Numbered from the stretch's first letter, positions 27,418 through 36,743 are shown. The stretch: 64,000 bases of DNA from Neomoorella thermoacetica (GCF_001875325.1 NZ_MDDC01000014.1:1-64000); one strand, 5' to 3'. Program-made: numbers and translations. The notes: generated by a model not told the origin, from the letters alone.

Positions 27418-28536
27418 ATGAGCGCCAAAAAAGTGGCCCTGCTAACGACCAATTTCTTTCACCCATCCAGTAAGAGGATTATCATGGGCGGTGCCGAGCG
27501 TTACCAGGTCGACCTCTGCCGCCTGTTAAAGGATCTGGGCTATTATGTCGAGGTCTGGCAGATTGGCAGCGGCTGGACGCGGGAGTTTGATGGGGTGCGT
27601 ATTCGCAGCATCCCGGTGACCAAAAGCGAGTATAATACCTTTCCCGACCTGGCTACCGCTTTTTACGAAAACTCCATGGCCTTCGATTATGCCCTTTACT
27701 TTATCCTCACCCTGGCCTATCCGATAGCCCGGGAGAAAAGCATTGCCATCAGCCACGGGGTTTTCTGGGATTGGCCGGGGTTCGACCTTATGGCCGGGAA
27801 GCCGGAGGACCGCCAGGAATGGCTGCGACGCCTGAGTATCGCCCTGGCCGGGCCGCAGAAACTGGTATCCGTCGATACCAATACCATTAACTATTTCAAC
27901 GCCACCCTGGCCGGCTTTTATCATAAATGGGAGTACATCCCCAACTATGTTGATACTGACCTCTTCAGCCCGCCGGCAGAGGAGCCAGCCGGCAACGATA
28001 CCGTCCGCGTCCTTTTTCCCCGCCGCCTGGTCCCGGTGCGGGGGATAAATGAGACCATGCGGGCGGCGGAAAAACTGACCTCCCGCTACCCCTGGATCGA
28101 GTTCCACTTCTGCGGCCGCGGTCATGATGATAACGCCGAGAGGCTCATGAACCAGTGGGCCGGTAACCGGGAGCGCTGTTTCTATTACTGGAAGCCCCTG
28201 GAGATGATGCCGGAGATCTACCGGCAGGCCGATATTGTCCTGATCCCCTCCCGTTCAACTGAAGGTACCAGCCTGGCCGCCCTGGAGGCCATGGCCTGTG
28301 GGAAGCCGGTAATTGCCGGCCTGGCAGGTGGTTTGAGCGACATTATCCTGCACGGCTACAACGGTTATCTCATTAAGCCGACAGTAGAAAACCTGGTGGC
28401 GGCCATTGAAGAGCTGGCCCGGGATAAAGACAAGAGAAAGCTGATGGGCCGGCGGGCCCGGGAAGTGGCCCTGACGTTTAACCGGAAAATATGGGCTGAG
28501 CGCTGGGCCAGGGTTCTGGAGGAGGTATTTCGCTAA
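27418..28536 (+). CDS. GT4-family glycosyltransferase
   Basis: A 372-aa GT-B enzyme, clearly related to the one at 24810: MGGAERYQVDLCRLLKDLGY near the start, VLFPRRLVPVRGINE, and E-x7-E in EGTSLAALEAMACGKPVIA. It has a GGCGGGGATAA region just before the ATG. The acceptor is unknown. A TTGACT/TATGTG pair at about 27352 with 17-bp spacing may be its promoter. Confidence 0.85.
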   Translation: MSAKKVALLTTNFFHPSSKRIIMGGAERYQVDLCRLLKDLGYYVEVWQIGSGWTREFDGVRIRSIPVTKSEYNTFPDLATAFYENSMAFDYALYFILTLAYPIAREKSIAISHGVFWDWPGFDLMAGKPEDRQEWLRRLSIALAGPQKLVSVDTNTINYFNATLAGFYHKWEYIPNYVDTDLFSPPAEEPAGNDTVRVLFPRRLVPVRGINETMRAAEKLTSRYPWIEFHFCGRGHDDNAERLMNQWAGNRERCFYYWKPLEMMPEIYRQADIVLIPSRSTEGTSLAALEAMACGKPVIAGLAGGLSDIILHGYNGYLIKPTVENLVAAIEELARDKDKRKLMGRRAREVALTFNRKIWAERWARVLEEVFR

Positions 28537-28574
28537 GCCCTCGCGCTTTTTACCGGGCAAGCAGGTGGTGGAAG

Positions 28575-29276
28575 ATGCCATTTACGGCACGCAGTGTGGC
28601 CAATAAAGGCAACCTGTTCCGGATTGGTCCCCGGATCGATATCCTGGTGGTGGTGCAGGAGCTAGTGACCTTCAATATTCTCCAGGATACCCTGATGCTG
28701 ATCCCCGCCGTTGGCCTCCAGCAGGCCAGCTCCGGGGCGGGTCCCCTACCAGCCCGGCCCGGCCAGTTATCTGCTTCTTCCGTACCGGAACGGCAGGAGG
28801 GTGGCCAGGAAACGTTACCCTACCAGGTGGAGTTAATTGCCGCTAAAAGAGTACTGGCTTCGACCTACCGGGCCGACGACAACCTCCTCACCTGGCCCTA
28901 TATACCCCCCGGCCCCGCGACCGGCGTGCCGGTAAAGATCCTCGCCTGCAGGATAAAAAACCTTGTACCGCAGGGGCGGTTGAGCCCCATATCCCCGGGC
29001 AGCCAGGCCCTGGCCGTGGCTTACTACACTTATGAAGTCGAGGTGATTTTTGCCGATGGCACCGGCAGGACAGGCGCGGTTACCCTAAAGTCCGGACCCC
29101 GCCGCCAGCGGGCCGTCGTCTGCCCTGGTTCCGGTTACCTGGAGGTAGACGTCACGGTCAAGTGCCTGGGCGTGGGGATTACCTCCCCGGTCATCCCCAC
29201 GCCCAGGCCGCCGTCACGGTATAAGCCGGTGCGGCTTTGGCTGGGCGCCCGGCCTTTTTCGCAGCAACGTGCTTAA
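28575..29276 (+). CDS. Hypothetical protein, possibly spore or surface related
   Basis: A 233-aa protein with no signal peptide and no membrane segment. A Pro/Ala/Gly-rich linker (about 55-75) separates two halves. The second half (about 95-210) is beta-rich, with PGSQALAVAYYTYEVEVIFA and YLEVDVTVKCLGVGI, loosely like DUF3794/SPOCS strands. I cannot assign a function. It follows the glycosyltransferase by 38 bp and converges on rarA. Confidence 0.55.
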   Translation: MPFTARSVANKGNLFRIGPRIDILVVVQELVTFNILQDTLMLIPAVGLQQASSGAGPLPARPGQLSASSVPERQEGGQETLPYQVELIAAKRVLASTYRADDNLLTWPYIPPGPATGVPVKILACRIKNLVPQGRLSPISPGSQALAVAYYTYEVEVIFADGTGRTGAVTLKSGPRRQRAVVCPGSGYLEVDVTVKCLGVGITSPVIPTPRPPSRYKPVRLWLGARPFSQQRA

Positions 29277-29334
29277 CCCGGTAAGGGTGAAAGGTATCTG
29301 GCAAAAACAGGGAAGGCGCCGCAGGCCTCTGCGC

Positions 29335-30660
29335 CTATCCCCGCCGCCCGGTGCGCTGCTGCCAGGCGGCTTTCATTTGCCCTTCCCGGCCGTAGTCGCT
29401 GGGGTGGTAGAAGACTTTTCCCCGGAGGTTGTCCGGCAGGTACTGCTGCTCTACCCAGCCCCCCGGGTAGTCGTGGGGGTATTTATAACCACGGCCGTGG
29501 CCCAGGGCGGCCGCGCCCCGGTAATTGGCGTCCCGCAGGTGGACGGGCACCGGGGCGGCCGTTTCCTTTTCCACCGCTGCCAGGGCGGCGTCGATGGCTT
29601 TAATCACCGAATTGCTTTTGGGAGCCAGGGCGATGTAGAGGGTGGCTTCGGCCAGGATGATCCGTCCCTCCGGCAGGCCCACCCGTTCCACGGCCTGGGC
29701 GGCGGAACTGGCCACCATCAGGGCCTGGGGATCGGCCAGGCCGACATCCTCGGCGGCATGGATCATCAGCCGGCGGGCCAGGAAGGCGGGGTCTTCGCCG
29801 GCGTAGATCATCCGCGCCAGCCAGTAGAGGGCGGCGTCGGGGTCGGAACCGCGCATGCTCTTAATCCAGGCCGAGACGCAGTCGTAGTGCTGGTCCCCGT
29901 CGCGGTCGTAGAGAACGGCCCGTTGCTGGATGGCTTCTTCGGCCACCTCCAGGGTCAGGTGGCGCCGGCCGGATGTATCCGGGGCCGTAGTGAGCACGGC
30001 AAATTCCAGGGCGTTTAAAGCCACCCGGGCGTCGCCATTGGCCACCCGGGCCAGGTGCTCCAGGGCCTCCAGGTCGGCCTGGACGTTGAATTTTCCCAAA
30101 CCCCGTTCCGCGTCCGCCAGGGCCCGCCGGAGGAGGGCGAGGATGGCTGCATCTGATAAAGCCTCCAGGCGGAAGATGCGGGAGCGGGAACGGATGGCGG
30201 CGTTGACGGTGAACATGGGGTTTTCAATGGTAGCGCCGATGAGAATGAGCAATCCTTCTTCAACGCAAGGGAGCAGGGCATCCTGGATGTTCTTGGCCCA
30301 GCGGTGGATCTCGTCGACGAAGATGACGGTCTTTTGCTGGTAGTATTTCTCCCGCTCCCGGGCGGCGGCGATGACCCGGCGGATGTCGTTGATGCCGTCC
30401 AGGACCGCATTGAGGGCCTCAAAATGGGCGCGGGTCATGGTGGCGATAATCCGGGCCAGGGTAGTTTTGCCGCTCCCGGGCGGGCCCCAGAGGATAATCG
30501 AAGTCAGGCTGTCGCTCTCGATGGCCCGGCGCAGCAGGGTGCCGGGGCCGATTATTTTTTCCTGGCCGACAAACTCGTCCAGGGTGCGCGGCCGCATCCG
30601 TACGGCCAGGGGAGCCCCGGCCTGCCGGGCTTCCTGGCCGGCCTGTTCAAAGAGATCCAT
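29335..30660 (-). CDS. rarA: Replication-associated recombination protein RarA (MgsA)
   Basis: A 441-aa AAA+ clamp-loader-like ATPase acting at stalled forks. Seen: RMRPRTLDEFVGQEKIIGPG, Walker A GPPGSGKTTLA, Walker B VIFVDEIHRW, sensor 1 GATIENP, and the C-terminal tetramer domain with RDANYRGAAALGHGRGYKYPHDYPGG-type ending. The ATG at 30660 has GAGGTGG at a proper distance; a GTG four codons earlier would overlap that site. Single gene, length normal. Confidence 0.95.
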   Translation of the reverse strand: MDLFEQAGQEARQAGAPLAVRMRPRTLDEFVGQEKIIGPGTLLRRAIESDSLTSIILWGPPGSGKTTLARIIATMTRAHFEALNAVLDGINDIRRVIAAAREREKYYQQKTVIFVDEIHRWAKNIQDALLPCVEEGLLILIGATIENPMFTVNAAIRSRSRIFRLEALSDAAILALLRRALADAERGLGKFNVQADLEALEHLARVANGDARVALNALEFAVLTTAPDTSGRRHLTLEVAEEAIQQRAVLYDRDGDQHYDCVSAWIKSMRGSDPDAALYWLARMIYAGEDPAFLARRLMIHAAEDVGLADPQALMVASSAAQAVERVGLPEGRIILAEATLYIALAPKSNSVIKAIDAALAAVEKETAAPVPVHLRDANYRGAAALGHGRGYKYPHDYPGGWVEQQYLPDNLRGKVFYHPSDYGREGQMKAAWQQRTGRRG

Positions 30661-30827
30661 AAAGAATGCCACCTCACGGGAGAGAGCTGTTTGCTACCAT
30701 TTTAGCATGTTTTTAACCGCCGGCAAAAGGGGCGGCAGTCCAGACCCGCCGGGAGGATATCCTGGTTGCATAAGTTCACTGGAAAAGCTATGATATAGAT
30801 AAATTCGCAAAGGAATGGGGGAAAGAA

Positions 30828-31277
30828 ATGCCACGACCGCCCATTTGCCGCCGGGTAGAATTCCTGCCGGGGGTTACCTATTTTAAACCGGCAGCCGTAC
30901 CGCTGCGGGAACTGGAAGAGGTTGTTCTGGCGGTAGAAGAGCTGGAAGCCATCCGCTTGAAAGATAAAGAGGGTTTGGAACAGGAGGATTGCGCCGCCCG
31001 TATGGGAGTATCCCGGCCGACCTTTGTGCGCATCCTGAATTCGGCCCGGGATAAGATTGCCGACGCCCTGGTTAACGGCAAGGCCATCCGGGTAGATGGT
31101 GGTTACTACCACCTGGTAGGCCCCAAGGTACGCTGCCGCCGCTGCGGTCATGAATGGGAACCGGAGCAGGGTGGGAAGGAAGCCTGCCCCCGCTGCGGCA
31201 GTGAGGAACTGGCCGGCCGGGGTCCGGGCCGGGGTCGCTGCCACCGCCATGGCCGGTTCGGAGAAGGGGAATGCTGA
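30828..31277 (+). CDS. DUF134 (UPF0251) DNA-binding protein with zinc ribbon
   Basis: A 149-aa protein with the family start [20 protein letters not shown], then a sigma-factor-like helix-turn-helix ([20 protein letters not shown], about 60-80), and a C-terminal zinc ribbon CRRCGHEWE...CPRCGS (about 104-126). The family is a predicted regulator, often next to Mrp/NifX-type Fe-S genes, as here. A good AATGGGGGAAAG ribosome site is present. Confidence 0.9.
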   Translation: MPRPPICRRVEFLPGVTYFKPAAVPLRELEEVVLAVEELEAIRLKDKEGLEQEDCAARMGVSRPTFVRILNSARDKIADALVNGKAIRVDGGYYHLVGPKVRCRRCGHEWEPEQGGKEACPRCGSEELAGRGPGRGRCHRHGRFGEGEC

Positions 31278-31426
31278 AGACCCCTTGATGGTGAATTGGA
31301 GCGTAATAAGCGGAGTTCAAGCGGAGCTGGTACGGGGAGGGTGGAAATCCCCACTTGTTATTGACACATGACCACAAAAGAGGCATAATAGTAAAGCCAT
31401 AACATTTTATTGAGGCTATTATTGAG

Positions 31427-32275
31427 GTGAGAAATTTGGCCAAGGAAGCATGCGAAACCTGCAGCCCGGCTACCTGCAATTCTAGCACTTGTGAAGCCAA
31501 AAAACCGGGTCATGTCCCGCCCCATGAGCTGACCCATATCGAGCACGTCATCGGCATCATGAGCGGTAAGGGCGGTGTCGGTAAATCCTCCGTGACGGCC
31601 CTGCTAGCGGTAGCCCTGAAACAGGCCGGCTACCGGGTGGGCATCCTTGATGCCGACATCACCGGACCCAGTATTCCCCGGATGTTTGGCGTGCACCGGC
31701 CGCCGGAGGGCACCGGTAATGGTATGATCGCTCCGGAAAGCCCCGGCGGTATCAGGATCATGTCCTTAAACCTCCTCTTGCCCCATGAAGATGACCCGGT
31801 CATCTGGCGCGGTCCTCTCATCGGCGGTGCTGTCAAGCAGTTCTGGACCGATGTCATCTGGGGTGACCTGGACTACCTGCTGGTGGACCTGCCCCCGGGG
31901 ACCGGCGACGCCCCCCTGACGGTGCTCCAGTCCCTGCCCCTGGACGGCCTGGTGATTGTCAGTTCACCCCAGGAACTCGCCCATATGGTGGTCCGCAAGG
32001 CGGTAAAGATGGCTACCATCATGAACGTCAAGATCCTGGGCCTGGTGGAAAATATGAGTTATGCCCGCTGCCCGGATTGCGGCCGGGAGATCTACCTCTT
32101 TGGTCCCAGCCGGGCCGGGGAGGCAGCCGCCGGAGCCGGTATCCCCCTCCTGGGCACCCTGCCCCTGGACCCGGAACTAACGTCCCTGTGCGACCGCGGC
32201 CGGGTGGAGGAATACCGCGGGCCGCTGCTGGCCAGGGCGCAGGAGTTTGTCCAGAAGATAGCCGGCAGGTCTTGA
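31427..32275 (+). CDS. Mrp/NBP35-family Fe-S cluster carrier ATPase
   Basis: A P-loop protein of about 280 residues. The N-terminal Cys-rich tail CETCSPATCNSSTC is followed by deviant Walker A GKGGVGKSSV, DADITGPSIPRMFG, and LPPGTGDAPLT. The C-terminal CPDCG pair is the Fe-S binding site at the dimer interface. It assembles or transfers Fe-S clusters. The start may be GTG 31427 or TTG 31436; the TTG has GAGGTGA before it. The next operon is Rrf2-iscS-iscU, consistent with a shared Fe-S role. Confidence 0.9.
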   Translation: MRNLAKEACETCSPATCNSSTCEAKKPGHVPPHELTHIEHVIGIMSGKGGVGKSSVTALLAVALKQAGYRVGILDADITGPSIPRMFGVHRPPEGTGNGMIAPESPGGIRIMSLNLLLPHEDDPVIWRGPLIGGAVKQFWTDVIWGDLDYLLVDLPPGTGDAPLTVLQSLPLDGLVIVSSPQELAHMVVRKAVKMATIMNVKILGLVENMSYARCPDCGREIYLFGPSRAGEAAAGAGIPLLGTLPLDPELTSLCDRGRVEEYRGPLLARAQEFVQKIAGRS

Positions 32276-32450
32276 GGAGATCAGGGGCCCCTGGCAATAT
32301 GGACACCGCCGGCGGCTCGCAACATATCACAGGCGCTACTGTTCCTGGAGCTTAAACTCCGGGGCTTTTTTATTTCAGGGCCTGGTATAAATTCATCCCT
32401 GCCGGGTTAAATTATTTTTTAAAAAGCTGAGTAAAAAGGTCGAGTTTAGC

Positions 32451-32479
32451 TTGACAATACCCGAGTCAATTGCTAAGAT
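32451..32479 (+). promoter_or_regulatory. Sigma-A promoter with palindrome, rrf2-iscSU operon
   Basis: TTGACA (32451-32456), 17 bases, TAAGAT (32474-32479). Just downstream (about 32489-32499) lies the palindrome CTAGAAAACTAG, in the position of an operator. Since the first gene is an Rrf2 regulator, autoregulation there is plausible (inference). Confidence 0.8.
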
Positions 32480-32519
32480 ATTATTACCTAGAAAACTAGT
32501 GGGGATTGGAGGTGGTGGG

Positions 32520-32972
32520 GTGAAACTCTCGACCCGGGGTGAGTATGGTCTCCGGGCCATGTTCGACCTGGCCCAACATTATGGCGAAGGCCCCATCCCC
32601 ATTAAAAGCGTTGCCGAGAGGCAGGACATATCTGAACACTACCTGGAGCAATTGATCGCCGTCTTGCGTAAAGCCGGCCTGGTCAAGAGCATCCGCGGCG
32701 CCCAGGGCGGGTATGTCCTCAGCCGGGAACCCGAGGAGATTACGGTAGGGGATATCATCCGGGTTTTGGAAGGCCCTATTGCTCCGGTGGAATGCCTGAA
32801 TACCGCCGAAGGCGAGAGCTGCGAGCGGGCCGAGACTTGCGTCACCAGGGGCATCTGGGAGAAGGTGCGGGATAGCATCAGCGACGTCCTGGATAGCTTT
32901 ACCCTGGCGGATATGGTCGCCAAGGCCAATCAAATGCGCCAGGACAGCAAATACTATATGTATTATATCTAG
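32520..32972 (+). CDS. Rrf2-family Fe-S/cysteine-responsive regulator
   Basis: A 150-aa winged-helix repressor. The N-terminal MKLSTRGEYGLRAMFDLA is diagnostic of Rrf2. The recognition helix lies in ISEHYLEQLIAVLRKAGLVK, and three cysteines in ECLNTAEGESCERAETC (about 93-109) match the IscR-type 2Fe-2S ligand pattern. GTG 32520 with GGAGGTGG upstream is the start; the longer open frame begins inside the promoter. It heads the iscS-iscU-mnmA gene run and probably controls it. Confidence 0.95.
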   Translation: MKLSTRGEYGLRAMFDLAQHYGEGPIPIKSVAERQDISEHYLEQLIAVLRKAGLVKSIRGAQGGYVLSREPEEITVGDIIRVLEGPIAPVECLNTAEGESCERAETCVTRGIWEKVRDSISDVLDSFTLADMVAKANQMRQDSKYYMYYI

Positions 32973-32987
32973 AAAAGGGTGGACGAG

Positions 32988-34166
32988 ATGCGCAGGGTTT
33001 ACCTTGATCATAGCGCCACAACTCCGGTAAGGCCCGAAGTCCTGGAAGCCATGTTACCCTTTTTGAAGGATGAGGCCTTTGGCAATCCTTCCACCGTTTA
33101 CAGCTACGGCCGGGAAGCGAAAAAGGCCCTGGAGGAAGCCCGGGAAAAGGTGGCCAACCTCATCGGCGCCCGGCCGGAGGAGATCTTCTTTACCAGCGGC
33201 GGCACGGAAGCCGACAACCTGGCCCTTATCGGTACGGCCGCGGCCAATGAAAAGAAGGGCCGTCACATTATTACCTCCAGCATCGAACACCATGCCGTCC
33301 TGCACACGGCCCAGTACCTCCTGCGCCACGGCTTTAAGGTAACCTTCCTGCCCGTGACCCCGGAGGGCCTGGTGCGGGTGGAGGACGTCGAAAAGGCCAT
33401 TACCGATGAAACCATCCTCATCAGCGTCATGCATGTTAACAACGAAGTGGGTACCATCCAACCCATCAAAGAAATAGGGAAACTGGCCCGGGAACGGGGG
33501 ATCGTCTTCCATACCGACGCCGTCCAGAGCGTGGGCAAGCTCCCCGTTAATGTCGACGAGCTGGGGGTGGACCTGCTGTCGGCCTCCGGGCACAAGATTT
33601 ATGGCCCCAAGGGCATCGGCTGCCTTTATATCCGCAAGGGGACGAAGATCAACCCCATCCTTTACGGCGGCGCCCAGGAGCGTAAACGCCGGCCGGGGAC
33701 GGAGAATATGCCCGGTATTGTCGGCTTTGGCCGGGCAGCCGAACTGGCCGGCCAGGAGCTGGAGAGCGAAATGGAGCGCCTGCAGGCCCTGCGGGACAAG
33801 CTAATTGACGGTATCTTAACACGTATTGAAGACGTCCAGCTGAACGGTGACCCGCGGCAGCGGGTGGCCACCAATGCCAATTTCAGCTTCCGCTATGTAG
33901 AGGGCGAATCCATGCTCCTGAGCCTGGACATGAAGGGTATCTGCGCTTCCAGTGGTTCGGCCTGTACCTCCGGTTCCCTGGACCCGTCCCACGTCCTCCT
34001 GGCCATGGGCATCCCTCACGAAGTAGCCCACGGGTCGGTACGTATGACCCTGGGCCGCGATAATACGGAAGAAGATATTGACTACGTCCTGGAAGTCATG
34101 CCAGAGATCGTAGCCCGGTTGCGTTCCATGTCACCCCTCTATGAAGAGGCAGCAGGGAAGAGGTAG
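32988..34166 (+). CDS. iscS: Cysteine desulfurase IscS/NifS
   Basis: A 392-aa PLP enzyme that moves sulfur from cysteine to IscU and to MnmA. Seen: YLDHSATTPVRPEV, HNNEVGTIQPI-type loop, Schiff-base lysine in SASGHKIYGPKG (about 203), and the active Cys loop SSGSACTSGSLDPSH (about 325). ATG 32988 is preferred over GTG 32979, with AAAGGGTGG as its ribosome site. It lies 15 bases after the Rrf2 gene. Confidence 0.95.
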   Translation: MRRVYLDHSATTPVRPEVLEAMLPFLKDEAFGNPSTVYSYGREAKKALEEAREKVANLIGARPEEIFFTSGGTEADNLALIGTAAANEKKGRHIITSSIEHHAVLHTAQYLLRHGFKVTFLPVTPEGLVRVEDVEKAITDETILISVMHVNNEVGTIQPIKEIGKLARERGIVFHTDAVQSVGKLPVNVDELGVDLLSASGHKIYGPKGIGCLYIRKGTKINPILYGGAQERKRRPGTENMPGIVGFGRAAELAGQELESEMERLQALRDKLIDGILTRIEDVQLNGDPRQRVATNANFSFRYVEGESMLLSLDMKGICASSGSACTSGSLDPSHVLLAMGIPHEVAHGSVRMTLGRDNTEEDIDYVLEVMPEIVARLRSMSPLYEEAAGKR

Positions 34167-34245
34167 GGGTTGCCTGGCAGGAAGCCTCTACGGAAGATGT
34201 CGTATTTTTGGTGCGAGGATATTTTCCCCAGAAGGAGTGAGCAGG

Positions 34246-34623
34246 GTGTACTCGGAAAAAGTCATGGATCATTTCACCAATCCCCGCAACGTCGGTGAGA
34301 TTGAGAATGCCGACGGGGTCGGCCAGGTAGGCAATCCCGTCTGCGGCGATATTATGCGCCTGTATATCAAAGTGGAAGACGATATCATCAAGGATGTCAA
34401 ATTTAAAACCTTCGGTTGCGGTGCTGCCATTGCCACCAGCAGTATGGTCACAGAAATGGTCAAGGGCAAGACCGTGGAAGAGGCCCTCAAAATCAGCAAC
34501 GCGGCCGTGGCCGAGGCCCTGGACGGGCTGCCGCCCCAGAAGATGCACTGTTCTAACCTGGCCGCCGATGCCCTGCATAAAGCCATCGAGGATTACCAGA
34601 ATAAAAATAAGAAGGCTTCCTAG
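34246..34623 (+). CDS. iscU: Fe-S scaffold protein IscU
   Basis: A 125-aa scaffold on which 2Fe-2S clusters are built. The three ligand cysteines are visible: NPVCGD (about 34), FGCGAA (about 58) and KMHCSNL (about 101). The GTG start has AAGGAG 8 bases upstream; the open frame extends upstream into unrelated sequence. It belongs to the Rrf2-iscS-iscU operon. No hscA, hscB or fdx follow, as is usual in clostridia. Confidence 0.95.
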   Translation: MYSEKVMDHFTNPRNVGEIENADGVGQVGNPVCGDIMRLYIKVEDDIIKDVKFKTFGCGAAIATSSMVTEMVKGKTVEEALKISNAAVAEALDGLPPQKMHCSNLAADALHKAIEDYQNKNKKAS

Positions 34624-34763
34624 GAGCACCAGCGTGGCGAACGGTCGCGGGTACTGGGCGCCAAGTTTGCTAGCCGAGAACCATGGAGGCCGGAGCCTCT
34701 ACCCTTCAGCCCCCCAGGAGACAGCAATTGCCTGGTTTACCAGATACCTATTTATCGGAGGAG

Positions 34764-35867
34764 GTGGCTACCGCGGCCCGGAAGGAGAAGGTAATGGTAG
34801 CCATGAGCGGCGGCGTGGACAGTTCCACAGCCGCCGCTTTATTGAAGGAAGCCGGTTATGAGGTAATCGGGGTAACCCTGGCCCTCTGGCCCGAAGATAC
34901 ACCGCCCCCGCCGGGAGAAACCGGGTGTTGTAGCCTTAAGGCCGTAGACGATGCCCGCCGGGTGGCCAACATCCTGGATATACCGTATTACGTCCTCAAT
35001 TTTCGCGACCTCTTTGAGCGCGAGGTCATCGATTATTTTATAGCTTCCTACCTGGAGGGAGAGACCCCCAATCCCTGTATCGCCTGCAACCGGCGGATCA
35101 AGTTCGGCGCCCTGCTGGCTAAAGCCCGGGCCCTGGGGATAGACTATATCGCTACCGGCCACTACGCCCGGCGCTGGTACGACAAAGAAAAGGGGCGTTA
35201 CCTCCTGGCCCGGGGCCGGGATGCCGGCAAGGACCAGAGCTATGCCCTCTACACCTTTACCCAGGAACAGCTCGCCCATACCCTGTTGCCCCTGGGTGAC
35301 TACACCAAGGTGGAGGTGCGGGAGATTGCCGCCCGCTACGGGCTGCCGGTGGCCCGGAAGGCCGAGTCCCAGGAGATCTGTTTTGTTACTGAGGGAGACT
35401 ACCGGGATTACATCCAGAGCCGGGCCAGGGAGGAGATTAAACCCGGGCCCATCCTGGATACCAGGGGCCGGGTCCTGGGCCAGCACCGGGGCCTGCCCTT
35501 TTATACCATCGGCCAGCGTAAGGGTTTGGGCCTGGCCCTGGGCAAACCCTGCTTTGTAGTCGCCCTGGACCCGGAGCGCAACGCCGTTATCGTCGGCGAC
35601 AAAGAAGACCTGGAACGGCGGGTCCTCTACGCCCGTGATAATAACTATATTCTCTGGGGTGAACTGCCCGGCGAAGCCCGGGTAACGGCCAGGATTCGCT
35701 ACCGGGCGCCCGAAGCCGCCGCCACCTGGCATCCCCTGGTGGGTGGCCGGGCCAGGCTGGAGTTTGACGAACCCCAGCGGGCCATCACCCCGGGCCAGGC
35801 CGTGGTCTACTACCAGGGCGACCTGGTGGTAGGCGGCGGGACCATTGAAAGCGTGGCGCAAATATAG
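34764..35867 (+). CDS. mnmA: tRNA-specific 2-thiouridylase MnmA
   Basis: A protein of about 367 residues that thiolates U34 of tRNA using sulfur relayed from IscS. Seen: PP-loop AMSGGVDSSTAAALL, first catalytic Cys in NPCIACNRRIKFG, second Cys in SQEICFV, and the C-terminal beta-barrel with FYTIGQRKGLGLALG. The start is uncertain: GTG 34764 (very close to GGAGGAG) or ATG 34794 after AAGGAGAAGG. The ATG at 34683 gives an N-terminus not typical of the family. Confidence 0.9.
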   Translation: MATAARKEKVMVAMSGGVDSSTAAALLKEAGYEVIGVTLALWPEDTPPPPGETGCCSLKAVDDARRVANILDIPYYVLNFRDLFEREVIDYFIASYLEGETPNPCIACNRRIKFGALLAKARALGIDYIATGHYARRWYDKEKGRYLLARGRDAGKDQSYALYTFTQEQLAHTLLPLGDYTKVEVREIAARYGLPVARKAESQEICFVTEGDYRDYIQSRAREEIKPGPILDTRGRVLGQHRGLPFYTIGQRKGLGLALGKPCFVVALDPERNAVIVGDKEDLERRVLYARDNNYILWGELPGEARVTARIRYRAPEAAATWHPLVGGRARLEFDEPQRAITPGQAVVYYQGDLVVGGGTIESVAQI

Positions 35868-35888
35868 TATTTAGCGCGCATGTAGTTG

Positions 35889-35928
35889 ACCTTCCCTGGT
35901 TATACTAGAGGAAGGTTATCTTTTTTTT
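35889..35928 (+). terminator. Intrinsic terminator after mnmA
   Basis: ACCTTCC and GGAAGGT pair around a 14-nt loop and are followed by TATCTTTTTTTT. Confidence 0.85.
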
Positions 35929-35942
35929 ACGGAGGTTTAATT

Positions 35943-36401
35943 ATGCCCAAGGGGAGGGAGCTGGTTGGCCTGCCGGTCATCAGCCAGGACCGGGGGGAAG
36001 AACTGGGCCGGATCCAGGACCTTTTTTATGACGAAACCAGCGGTAGCCTCAGGGCCTGTCTCCTGGCCGACGGCAGCTGGCTGCGGCAGCCCCGGGTGGT
36101 GGATTTTACCGCGCTCCAGGCCCGGGGGCCCGGTGCCTTTACCGTCAGCGGCGCGGGAGCCGTCAGCCACGAACCACCGCCAGGAACGCGGCGCTGGCAG
36201 GAACTTAAAGGGCTGCGCCTCCTGAACCGGGACGGCCGGGAGCTGGGAATCGTGGAGGACCTGGTGGTGGAGCTCCCTTCCGGACAGGTGAAGGCCCTGG
36301 AGATTTCCACCGGTCTGGTAAACGACCTCCTGGAGGGGCGCAAGGAGATCACCCTGGACGGGCAGGTCAACTGGGGTACGGATACGGTAATTGTCGGGTA
36401 A
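35943..36401 (+). CDS. PRC-barrel domain protein
   Basis: A 152-aa protein made of two PRC-barrel units: LVGLPVISQDRGEELGRIQD at the start and LKGLRLLNRDGRELGIVEDL at about residue 85. Such small proteins occur in spore formers and archaea; their role is unclear (RNA processing or sporulation have been suggested). ATG 35943 follows ACGGAGG. It is the first of four short genes in a row. Confidence 0.85.
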   Translation: MPKGRELVGLPVISQDRGEELGRIQDLFYDETSGSLRACLLADGSWLRQPRVVDFTALQARGPGAFTVSGAGAVSHEPPPGTRRWQELKGLRLLNRDGRELGIVEDLVVELPSGQVKALEISTGLVNDLLEGRKEITLDGQVNWGTDTVIVG

Positions 36402-36419
36402 AGCAAGGGAGTGTTTTTC

Positions 36420-36578
36420 ATGCTCAACTGTCCCCACTGCGGGAGCAAATCCATCGGTAAAATTGGCACTGACCAGTATTACTGCTGGGACTGTTTTGTC
36501 GAATTTAACAATCGCCGGGAAATCTTCAATGTAGCCGAGGATGGTAGCCTGGTAAGCCTGGAAGGGCAGGGAAGCTGA
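36420..36578 (+). CDS. Small zinc-ribbon protein, 52 aa
   Basis: The protein contains MLNCPHCGSKSIGKIGTDQY followed by CWDCF, a C-x2-C...C-x2-C zinc ribbon, then an acidic tail. AGCAAGGGAG lies before the ATG. Function unknown; it is next to the PRC-barrel gene and the 52-aa membrane protein, so probably one operon. Confidence 0.75.
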   Translation: MLNCPHCGSKSIGKIGTDQYYCWDCFVEFNNRREIFNVAEDGSLVSLEGQGS

Positions 36579-36580
36579 GG

Positions 36581-36739
36581 ATGGCGTGGGGCTTCTGGCG
36601 CGGTTTTCTAGCTGGCGGCGTTGTAGGTGCCATTGTCGGCACTTTAACCCGTTACCGGGCGGAACCGGAAGCGCCCCCGCCGGCGGGGGTGCGCGTCCCG
36701 GTACGGCCTCTGGGGATAATCAGGCGGCGCCACCCTTAA
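36581..36739 (+). CDS. Small single-pass membrane protein, 52 aa
   Basis: ATG lies two bases after the previous stop. One hydrophobic helix (FLAGGVVGAIVGTL, Gly-rich, like YtxH-type anchors) is followed by a Pro/Arg-rich cytoplasmic tail. Function unknown. It is followed after 4 bases by the AI-2E gene, so it is probably co-transcribed. Confidence 0.7.
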   Translation: MAWGFWRGFLAGGVVGAIVGTLTRYRAEPEAPPPAGVRVPVRPLGIIRRRHP

Positions 36740-36743
36740 ACCT

